From assembly GCA_027922465.2 (NCBI GenBank), contig BQMF02000211.1, positions 619,533-683,532 of the forward strand: a DNA stretch of 64,000 nucleotides, in the 5' to 3' direction. Made by a program: the position numbers and the translations under genes. Within the stretch, counting starts at the first letter, position 1. The number at the start of each line of letters is the position of its first letter. Positions 48,467-56,745 of the stretch are shown here, in pieces. The DNA comes from Turritopsis dohrnii. Taxonomy: Eukaryota; Cnidaria; Hydrozoa; Anthoathecata; Oceaniidae. The notes under the pieces are model-generated. The model was not told the DNA's origin. It made no database searches and saw only the letters and a list, made by a program, of their open reading frames with translations.

Positions 48467-48665
48467 CTTTTCTCTCTGGATTTTTAAATATTTTTGAATT
48501 TTCAAATATTAAGCTACATAAAAGTTTCACGAAAAGTGTTCTGGGATTTGTTTTCGTTGCACTTATATAAAAAATTGATAATTTCAAACTTTTATGTTAT
48601 CAAGACTATAATGCTCGTTTCAACGGATTTTTTAATTTCTAGAGCAAAAATTAAAATTTTCATAA
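48467..48665. repeat. Dispersed direct repeat R, copy 1
   Basis: About 200 bp (CGCTTTTCTCTCTGGATTTT ... AATTTCTAGAGCAAAAATTA) match 51609-51812 with scattered differences. Confidence 0.85.
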
Positions 48666-49400
48666 AGTGTCGCGCATAGCTCATCAAAGAATGCGGCGTC
48701 TTTGATGTTAAACCATGGGTTTTACGTTCTGCTTTTTTTATAGGTCTATGACGTAACTGTTTTGTTGGGCGTTCTGATTTGAGTCTATTAGGTTTTAATA
48801 GACCTTTCCCGAATTTCTGTTTAAACTCTAAACTGTGACTGAGTTTCCTATCTAAACTCGTTTTCATGCGATTTATTGTTCCATATAGACTATTGTTCAA
48901 TAGTCTCTATTATTCCAATTCCCATTCCGATAGTTAGAAGCAGTTTAAATATTAAAAGCGAGGTTAGACACGACAGCTCATGCGTCGTTTAAACAGAAGT
49001 TCGAAAAAGGTCTATACATCTTTCCCGTAATTGATCGTCAAAAACTCGTCTATTGGTTCGTTGACGTCAGCTCATTAAAATGTTTTTGTATTGATGTAGT
49101 TTGTTCTTTTCGGGTGGTTACCATGGATACTTATTTTTCCGTCTCATGACATTTGCGTTTACCATCTGTCTCGAAACTTTACATCTAGTTTTCTTTACAT
49201 CTATGACTTTTGAAGACATCAAGTTTTCATGCAAGCCCAAGTAGCCCTTCAGCTGAGGTAATTTGAAAAATGATATATTTTAAAATAGTATATATTTTTT
49301 TCCTTTATGCTTTGTTTCTTTAATTAGGTGAGATAAGCCAGACATGTTCTTCTCTTTCGTGATTCTAACATTCTTTCTGTTTCTCCAACGTAACTTTATT

Positions 49401-50395
49401 ACAGTCATTAAAAGTTAGTTTAGAGATGATGGCTTGTTAGATTTCAATCGATTCATTGTTCTTTTTGTTCATTATTTAAGGATGTGTCTTTTATGTAAAT
49501 TATACCTTAAAGTATAAAATGTTTGAGAATTGACATTCCTTTTATCAGTTGGATAGATACATTTTTTATCATGATTTCGACCTTGATTTCGATTTTGATT
49601 TTTAGTCAATAATTACAATTTTTCGACGATTCGTTTTTAAAGAAATTCCTTCAATTCAATTCTTTCTTATGTAATTAATTTCATCTTGAAAGTCATTTTT
49701 ATACGTGCAAAAAATTTCAATGTTTTGTTGGGTTTTTGATTTGAGGGTAACGTCTAAAACATTGTTTCATTGAGTTATGTAATTTTAGTTATGATGTATT
49801 TTTTTCTTTTCGATCCCTACCATGTGGAATCTTTATTTCGTTTCATGATATTCTTGTTTACCAGCTGTCTTTTTACCGGTTTTTACGGTTTTCCACGTTG
49901 CAGTTGTTTCAGTGTTACAGTTTCCTGCCCTTTGTGTGACATTTGAAAGCTAAAAAAAACAGATGGAAATGAAAAAAAAATCTATTCCATTCATTCATTC
50001 ATACATTCACTTAAACAAAGTTTTGTAGCCAGGCCATTACTGTCTAGAAATTGAATTGTTCAGCCAGATAATGCTGCTTCTCAATTTTGAATAATCCGTC
50101 CCACATTGTAAAACCTGCCTGAGTTGCAATAAACCTTGACAAAGTTAGTCATAACAATACTGCTTTCCCTCCCATAGCCCATTGCATAACTGTTCATTAT
50201 ATACATCATGTTTTTTTTCTTCCGTTTTTAATGATTCTCTTACATTCGAACCTATACTCATTCACCATTGCAGGTGAACATAAACTTTTGACAACTTCTT
50301 CGATGCTACAAATCACGTCAATGAGTGGTCGTTTTTCCGCTGCAATCTTACACTCTAGTCCTTTGGAGAATATACTAACAAATTTTTCCGGAATC
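49401..50395. other. Non-coding stretch
   Basis: AT-rich sequence. Part of it (about 49800-49870) is a diverged relative of 49115-49180, so it belongs to the same repeat-rich block. No gene is seen. Confidence 0.45.
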
Positions 50396-50857
50396 TCAAT
50401 TTCCGAAAAAGTTCAACAGCGTTTTCTTTTCGTGTTCTCGTTTTCCTTCTTCAGTTACTGTGTTCAAAGTCCTGACTTTTCTCTTCGACAACATTTCATA
50501 CTTCGTCAACAGATGCTTAATATGTGTAATTTCTTCTTTTTTGCTAATTCTATCATTGTAATATAATCTTTCAATGATAACGCCACTTCTAATATCGATT
50601 CGGCTTTTTATCTGTTGTAACCTCCAACGTTTTTGGGAATTTTTGACAATTGATCTGCTAAGTAATTTCTTGTCCGTGGAATATATAAACTTTCTGGGAA
50701 TAGGTGACGCAGATCTTCTTCCTCCAATTCTACAATGTATGGGATTCATTCCAGACCGTTTATATCTTAACATAAAGTTTATGTCCTCATTCAAGATTTC
50801 AATCCGCTTCCAAGTTGTTTGATAATCTTCAATATCATTATAATGTTTTCTTCCCAT
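50396..50857 (-). CDS. Hypothetical basic protein, 153 aa
   Basis: ATG (minus strand, 50857-50855) to TGA at 50398-50396 encodes 153 residues with pI clearly basic, many R and K, and a helical, coiled-coil-like second half (KKEEITHIKHLLTKYEMLSK). There is no signal peptide or membrane segment. It is the longest unassigned frame in this repeat block and the composition is protein-like, which argues against chance. I do not recognise a family. It may be a single-exon gene or one exon of a longer one; a 111-aa frame on the other strand over the same bases looks like its shadow. Confidence 0.4.
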   Translation of the reverse strand: MGRKHYNDIEDYQTTWKRIEILNEDINFMLRYKRSGMNPIHCRIGGRRSASPIPRKFIYSTDKKLLSRSIVKNSQKRWRLQQIKSRIDIRSGVIIERLYYNDRISKKEEITHIKHLLTKYEMLSKRKVRTLNTVTEEGKREHEKKTLLNFFGN

Positions 50858-50969
50858 ACTTTTGTGTTATAAAATGCTTGTATGTTTGTCTTTCCATTCT
50901 TTATTGACTTTTATTTGGTTGGGTTTTTTAAGACAAGAATTTTTACATGCGAGTAGAGAGTAGTAAATC

Positions 50970-51170
50970 TCTTACTGCGCAGTAGTAGCTACATTCATTG
51001 TAACCGATCATAGGTTATAAAACAAACTGGACATTATTTACCCTCGTCATAAGCACACAATATCTCATATGCTTTAGGTATCGATACGCTTTATATAAAA
51101 GGTAGTGCCTCTACTGCGCAGTAGAGACCTTTCTACTGCGAAGTAGAGATTTGACTACTGCGCAGTAAAA
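50970..51170. repeat. Cluster of TACTGCGCAGTA palindromes
   Basis: The 12-bp palindrome TACTGCGCAGTA or a one-base variant occurs at about 50978, 51113, 51133 and 51155. The last three are close together and separated by AGAGACCTTTC-type spacers, while the first is at the other end of the block, suggesting the subterminal repeats of a small inverted-repeat element. Confidence 0.6.
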
Positions 51171-51608
51171 TACCTTATTCAACAGCTTAACATTGGTGGC
51201 AGCTCAATATCGGTGGCAGATATGAGCCACCCTATGTAGTAGTCAATTTGTTTTTTAAAACCGAAACAACAGAATTTCAGAACAACAGAATTTAAGGAAC
51301 AATGAGTATCAAGATATCCCTGTTGCTCTTGTTTTCATCCAAAAAATTTCGTCTCCCGAAGCATTCTTTGTTCATTCTTTGTTCGACCCGTCATGTCAGA
51401 AATTTTCAGAGATTTCATCAAAAATTCGTGAATGCAGTAATTACAGTGTGAATGTATTGGAGAAAAGCAAAGTAAATATTCAAGCATTTAATTTATGAAA
51501 GTGATAAAACTTGAATAAAACAAATTTTAATCCTAGTGTCGGGAGCTTGGTGACAAATAAATCAAAGATTTGAAGAAACTACACAGAATAGTCAGTTGCT
51601 TTAACAAC

Positions 51609-51812
51609 CTATGCTCGCTTTTCTCTCTGGATTTTTAAATATTTTTAAATTTTTAAATATTAAGTTACATAAGGGTTTCACGAAAAGTGTTCTGGGATTT
51701 GTTTTCGTTGCAATTATATAAAAATTTGGTAAATTCAAACTTTTATGTTATCAAGACATAATGCTCTTTCAACGGATTTTTTGATTTGTAGCGCAAAATT
51801 TAAAATTTTTAA
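51609..51812. repeat. Dispersed direct repeat R, copy 2
   Basis: Second copy of the 48467-48665 sequence in the same orientation. The two copies are 3.1 kb apart. Confidence 0.85.
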
Positions 51813-52371
51813 CATCGAGGATTTAACACAGGAGGAATTGTATGTAAAAACACACACAAAAAAAACAATACGCAATGCTGGATTTTTATCAAGATTTGTC
51901 AACAAGTTCTGCTATTACTATTTCCAGCACTCAATATGGATTATTATTTTGTTATGGTATCTGCCACAACTAACTGCTGTTGGTTCACAACCACACAGAA
52001 ATAGTTTTTGATTCGTGTTTTGTTGGACATTCACAGTTTTTGCTTTCACCTTGGGCTTGTTTGTTAGGGATGTCCATGAAACTTCTCAATCGCCAAACTG
52101 AAACAATTTATGATAATTTTCATCAAATCATCACATGAAAACGAGACGGATTAGGCTAATAATATTTCGACGTTTAAAAAACTCGGGGAAGGTGTTTTTC
52201 TATTTCTACAAGTCTTTATTTTCAGGTGCTGAAACGTCAAAGAGCTGATTGAACTGTGAATAGTTAAAATATCCCAATTTCGTTAAGCCAAGGTTCTTAT
52301 ATGTCTTAGGTTCATCAATCGGCAATCTAACTTTCTTATTGCATTTTTCTGCTTTTTAGACTGAGGTGGAC

Positions 52372-53187
52372 ATGGAAAATATTTTATCAATTTTGTTTGG
52401 GCTGTTACTCTTGGCAACACTTGGAAGTATTGTACTTTTACTACGGTCCATGAGTAAATATTCTGGTCTACAAAGTGTTCAGTATCTATATTTGCTCAAC
52501 ATCGTTTTTGCTACTTTGTTTCAAGTATCCTATGGTACATCCACTTTGTTTTTCTCCACTTTCCAATCCGATAAAATACTTTCCGGAATCAACTGCAGCT
52601 TGGATGGTTTTTCGACGTCGTGTTCAGCATACGTCTTCCTTATCCAGTTAGCGTTTATGTGTATATCTCACTGGAGCGACAGTACTTATCGAGCTGTTTT
52701 GCACATGGTTTTTTGCTGGTTATGGGGGGTCGGCTGGAGCTGTTTGCCTCTTTTAGGAATTGGAAAATATGTGCCTCACGGATTCAATTCTTTCTGTTGT
52801 TTAAATTGGTTCAGTCAGACCAAAGTGGATAAAGTGTACTTTTATTCGCTCCTCATATTTACTTTTCTTATTCCGGTCTGTGTTATGTTTACCGGTTGTT
52901 TTTTCTCAAAATCGGTTAAAAATAATACGGTCGTTTTTCCGCAAAATAATCTCAAGGAAAAGGCTCAACCACAAACCTTCGAAATCTCAAAATCGATTTT
53001 GCTGAATATTTGCGCAGCTCTTGTGTTGTTATGGACACCATATGGAGTGAGTTCTATGTGCAGGATACTTGGATATGCAGCTTGGATGAATGATACCCTC
53101 GATGTGTGGTTCATGCTTTGTGGAGTTAGTTCTTTCGTTGTTGTACCCGTCATGTTTACGTTTGGTTTGAAACACTGTCATCAATAA
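52372..53187 (+). CDS. Opsin-like seven-transmembrane receptor without the retinal lysine
   Basis: The frame from ATG 52372 encodes 271 residues. A good acceptor at 52359 lies 12 bp upstream, so an untranslated 5' exon is likely; the coding part has no intron. Seven hydrophobic segments are visible. Opsin-specific features: Cys75 at the top of TM3 (INCSLDGF, like GC.LEGF), the TM4-ECL2 stretch GWSCLPLLGIGKYVPHGFNS then FCCLNW (like W..PL.GWG.Y.PEG....C..D) and WTPY (221-224) in TM6. Missing: the TM7 lysine that binds retinal (Val252 by alignment to the proline of NPxxY), the NPxxY motif itself (VPVMF, 258-262), and E/DRY at the end of TM3 (SHW instead). It cannot form a classical Schiff-base pigment; a different ligand or lost coupling is possible. 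Lysine-less opsin-like proteins are known from placozoans and other groups. The frame is intact. Confidence 0.75.
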   Translation: MENILSILFGLLLLATLGSIVLLLRSMSKYSGLQSVQYLYLLNIVFATLFQVSYGTSTLFFSTFQSDKILSGINCSLDGFSTSCSAYVFLIQLAFMCISHWSDSTYRAVLHMVFCWLWGVGWSCLPLLGIGKYVPHGFNSFCCLNWFSQTKVDKVYFYSLLIFTFLIPVCVMFTGCFFSKSVKNNTVVFPQNNLKEKAQPQTFEISKSILLNICAALVLLWTPYGVSSMCRILGYAAWMNDTLDVWFMLCGVSSFVVVPVMFTFGLKHCHQ

Positions 53188-53247
53188 AATACTCCTCCGG
53201 AAATCTGTTTAAAAACTGTGTACATAGTGGACAAATTGGTTGATAGT

Positions 53248-53306
53248 CACTGTGAAGGAGTACATTTCTATACTGTTCTTCAATGAAGGTGCTCTTCGTC
53301 ACCTTG
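53248..53306. repeat. Short palindromic repeat P, copy 8
   Basis: Located just downstream of the opsin-like gene (stop at 53187): CACTGTGAAGGAGTACATTT ... GGTGCTCTTCGTCACCTTG, followed by AATTTTTGAC as in other copies. It is the only copy outside the ankyrin gene. Confidence 0.65.
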
Positions 53307-53413
53307 AATTTTTGACGACTTTGTCCACTTGATTTATACGATATATTTACTAGGTTTTCCAGATGCCTAAGATGGGATGTCACGTGACTTTGCAACAGAT
53401 TTGTTGCAAATTT

Positions 53414-53517
53414 TTTGAAGAGAAACACGCTGTGGACTGTTTGAAGAGAAACTCACCGTGGACTGTTTGAAGAGAAACTCACCGTGGACTGTTTGAAGAG
53501 AAACTCACTGTAGACTG
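53414..53517. repeat. Four tandem copies of a 26-bp unit
   Basis: The unit TTTGAAGAGAAACTCACCGT followed by GGACTG is repeated four times with small changes in the first and last copies. Confidence 0.92.
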
Positions 53518-53596
53518 TTTGAACGTCTTAAACACATTTATTTTAAACGTCTGTTTTTTAATGAATTTTTAGAGAACATTCTTCCTTCTTTGTGAT

Positions 53597-53626
53597 GAAC
53601 AACAACAACAACAACAACAACAATTT
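53597..53626. repeat. (AAC)n microsatellite
   Basis: Nine to ten AAC units. Confidence 0.93.
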
Positions 53627-54474
53627 TAATGTTAAGTCACTCCGAAGGTCTTCATTGTTATAGAAAAATAGCCATGAAAATACTCTTTTTTGGATTTTAT
53701 TTTGACATCTGTGTCGATTTTGAGACTAGAGAAATTTTCTTAACCACATAGAAAGTCGGTTTTTTTGTAATGACTTTATCACGGTGGGGGCGGTCTTTCT
53801 GGGAGAGGGCGTTTGTTTTGCTCTTAAAACTGTTTATTACGAATTTGAATTTTATCGAAGTGTAAATTTTTTTTATGACGATATTTGTTTATTTCAAAAT
53901 AAATTTTACTAGTCCTCTTAGAATACCGAGCTTCCACCAAGCATCTTGGATCATTTGCGAAAACACATACTTTCATGTTATGGTTCATTTGGAGTAGATT
54001 CGTTCAACATGGTGCGATCATCGTATCCTAACGGTTGCAAATCTCCTATGTTCGTTCAAATTTCATAATTATTCAAAATGGAAGCGAAGTTGTAAGCTCC
54101 TATGTTGGACAATTTATGAATTTGTGGCCAAAAATATTTGCCAACAACATATGTTTGTAGATATTGTTGACTGTTCGTCTATCTTTTAAGCCCTTTCTAC
54201 ACTTTGTGCCTTGCATGTCCATTTTCATTTTCAGCTTTTCCCATGTTTCCTTCATGCATTATACATTTAAATGGATCAGTTTAAATTGTTTTGAATAAAG
54301 GTGATGGGCAAAATCCTAGTTAGAGAGAATATGCTACTTAAAATAAACAACATAAAAACGGTTTTCAAGACGGGTAAACTGCATCTGACCTTGGTTTCTA
54401 AAACGAGGCATAGCCTGAACCCTCGCTAACCCAAACAAGCTTTACAAAGTTTACACCATGGAGTTTGCTTGCTA
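53627..54474. other. Non-coding stretch
   Basis: AT-rich sequence. At 54415-54465 it contains a partial third relative of the B-box repeat (CCTCGCTAACCCAAACAAGC ... TTTACACC). No gene is seen. Confidence 0.45.
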
Positions 54475-54623
54475 CGGTGGTTCATGCATGACATTTTTTA
54501 TCTCAAACAGTTATAACTGGCAGAAAACACTTTCCGCCAGTTATAACTGTCGGCCGCTAGTTATAAGCTAGTTATAAGCTTAGTTATAAGTCGGAACTAA
54601 AAAATGTCATGTATGGGCCGCCG
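54475..54623. mobile_element. Palindromic MITE, 149 bp
   Basis: Ends CGGTGGTTCATGCATGACAT and (reverse complement) CGGCGGCCCATACATGACAT are inverted repeats continuing into ATTTTTTA. The interior is built of AGTTATAA motifs in both orientations. No exact target duplication was found. Confidence 0.65.
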
Positions 54624-54856
54624 TTTGATACAAAAGTCGATCGAGTTTATTTTTTTGAAACGAAACAAAACAGCAAAAGTAAGTTTCCTTTTTTTTTTGG
54701 ATAAAATTTGTTTTGAATTTTTGAATTTTGTCGTTTTGAATTAAAGCAAATGTTGACTTTCTGTTTGTGTTTGTGAATCATCAAATTCAACCAATCCAAG
54801 CAAGTTTAGTCAGCGCCCACACATTCTGATAAGTAAATTAAGGAAACTCTTAGGAA

Positions 54857-54920
54857 ACGCCATCGTCTCCGGCGGTGATGCTTTCGTAACGCCATCGTCT
54901 CTGGTGGTGATGCTTTCGTA
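54857..54920. repeat. Two tandem copies of a 32-bp unit
   Basis: ACGCCATCGTCTCCGGCGGT followed by GATGCTTTCGTA occurs twice in a row; three bases differ. Confidence 0.9.
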
Positions 54921-56243
54921 ATTCTACATGCTACATGTAACACCAAGTAGTGTCTATATTTATTGATTTATTTACTTTTGATTTAGAAAGCCTTTCTGTA
55001 AAATATGTCTTTTTGACAAGAAACTAGACGGAAGCTAGAACGTTTTGTTTGCTCGGAAAAAACTTTTGAAGTTTTTCAAAATGAAAATGTAAAATTTGTA
55101 TTGATATGGTACCAATGTCATACAAAACATATGCAAACAGCAACGAACACATAGCCCTGAAAGAAGCATCCAAACGATACAACTCGAGCACCTTTCTTCA
55201 TTCACGTCAAGAACCTTTTGAAAAATTCGACGATGACGCTTTCTTCCCATTTCACTCTGGGTCCCTACATATACAAATTATCTTCTGGGACACACCGATA
55301 TCGGACAAACACATTCAAATTAATACTTTTACAACCGGCAATGGATGTGCACCTCTAATAATGCAGCATTTGTATAGTTCCCACGCATACGAAAAAAAAA
55401 AAAAAAAAAAAATCGACAAACGCTATCACCAAATCAAACGAATATGCAATAACCTATCCACAAAAACGCACAATGTATTATCATGACATTTACAACGGAA
55501 CAAGCACCTACATAAACGGCACAATAAGAGCAAGAAGCACACAAAACGACGATGACGTCAACGAAAATTAATGAACGCATTGCAACATAAAATAACATAA
55601 AATAGTCACAAAAACAATCACCAAAAGAATTGCAAAGCATGGACATCCGATTAAGACACAACAACACCTTCCTTCACCGAATACCTTATTCTCAACTTCA
55701 GTTGAGTCTGATAATGTCTGTGTTTGACTGAACTTTCGTATATTTGAACAACTGCAATTGGGCCTTCGAGTTAGTTGATGGAAAATACTGAAGTTGAGCC
55801 CAGTGCAGTTAGCACGTTCGACTATATCATAAGGTATATGATAACTTATTTTGTCATTAAATTTTCTCAGGGTTTAGTTGGGTTGACATCTTCCTGGCCA
55901 GATTTCGGCATTTTCCGTTGCAAGTTGGAAAATTGGACTCATTCATTTCTTTTTTTTTTTTCTTTTTGCTCAGATTTTTTTGCACCTCTCCTTTTGACAT
56001 GAAATACTTGGGATCAGGGTGCATTTTTAGCTGCCATATTTAAACCTCCAGAAAGGATTTGCAGGTTGAACATCGAAAACATGTCGTTCAGAAATTTTCA
56101 AACTGTGCACAATGATGTCTTTCAGTTCTAAAACACGCGAGTCCCAAATCAAAACATTCGAAAAGTTAAAGATATTTGATGGGTGGGGGTCATGATTAAC
56201 TAGTTTATTTTGACTCCCTGACATTTTTCAATCCGAAATAATG
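54921..56243. other. Stretch with one unexplained frame
   Basis: A plus-strand frame at 55106-55486 (126 codons) is Ser- and His-rich, is broken compositionally by an A19 run, and matches nothing I know. The sequence around 55480-55670 on both strands is also open but unrecognised. It could be flanking genome or an unrecognised old insertion. Confidence 0.35.
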
Positions 56244-56280
56244 GGGAGTCATTATTTACTAAGGGAGTCATTATTTACTA
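56244..56280. repeat. Twin 18-bp direct repeat, candidate Polinton end
   Basis: GGGAGTCATTATTTACTA occurs at 56244-56261 and 56263-56280. Short tandem repeats starting with AGT are common at Polinton ends. The matching inverted copy would be beyond the window, so this boundary is a guess. Confidence 0.3.
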
Positions 56281-56325
56281 GGAAATTTCTACTCTAGGGG
56301 AAGAGATAATAAAAAGCCGATTGCA

Positions 56326-56380
56326 GGACACACACGCGCACGCACACACACGCACACACACACACGCGCACGCACACACA
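56326..56380. repeat. CA-rich microsatellite
   Basis: Imperfect (CA)n with CGCG interruptions. Confidence 0.9.
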
Positions 56381-56405
56381 AAATGTCTCAGCACCCCACC
56401 CCTTC

Positions 56406-56619
56406 TGCGCATGCGTCGAAAAATGATGACGTCAGCATTATCATCGAAAAATGATGACGTCAGCATTATCGTCGAAAAATGTTGACGTCAGCACTATCGT
56501 CGAAAACCGTCGAAAAATGTTGACGTCAGCACTATCGTCGAAAAGTGCTGACGTCAGCACTATCATCGAAGTCATCAATCAAACCCCTTCTGCGCATGCG
56601 TCGAAAAGTATTGACGTCA
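56406..56619 (+). promoter_or_regulatory. Cluster of six CRE palindromes and two NRF-1-like sites
   Basis: The perfect 8-bp palindrome TGACGTCA occurs at 56427, 56455, 56483, 56521, 56549 and 56612, mostly 28 bp apart, within a degenerate tandem repeat (TGACGTCAGCA.TATC.TCGA). TGCGCATGCG, which fits the NRF-1 core, occurs at 56406-56415 and 56591-56600 and so brackets the array. In animals TGACGTCA is bound by CREB/ATF factors. The array ends 124 bp upstream of the polymerase ATG, a promoter-proximal position. Confidence 0.7.
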
Positions 56620-56728
56620 GCAGTTTCATCGGTTGAATTCCCCTCCTCGTAAAAATTCATCAAATGAGTCAGGGAAATCCCCTGACTCAGTTCTGTCCAC
56701 TCGTAAAAAATTTCCAAGTTGAAAAAGT

Positions 56729-56745
56729 CTATATAATAAAGGATG
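56729..56745 (+). promoter_or_regulatory. AT-rich start-codon motif of the polymerase gene
   Basis: TATATAATAAAGG lies directly before ATGTTG at 56743. The start of the partial gene at 63878 has almost the same context (CATATAATAAAG-ATGTTG). It is too close to the ATG for a usual TATA box unless the leader is nearly absent, so it may be a leader or initiator motif. Confidence 0.4.

Larger units (their letters stand above)
47294..49400. repeat. Direct duplication, one copy split by a transposon
   Basis: Copy A is 47294-47384 plus 48312-48388; copy B is 49223-49400. Both read GTTTTCATG.AAGCCCAAGT...CAGCTGAGGTAATTTG... then ...GAGATAA(A)GCCAGACATGTTCTTCTCTTTCG.... Copy A is interrupted by the element at 47385-48311 and copy B is not, so copy B shows the pre-insertion state. 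Confidence 0.9.

Noticed and set aside
55106..55486. Gene between the MITE and the Polinton
   Set aside because: The frame contains an A19 run giving poly-lysine, has no homology and no clear start context.
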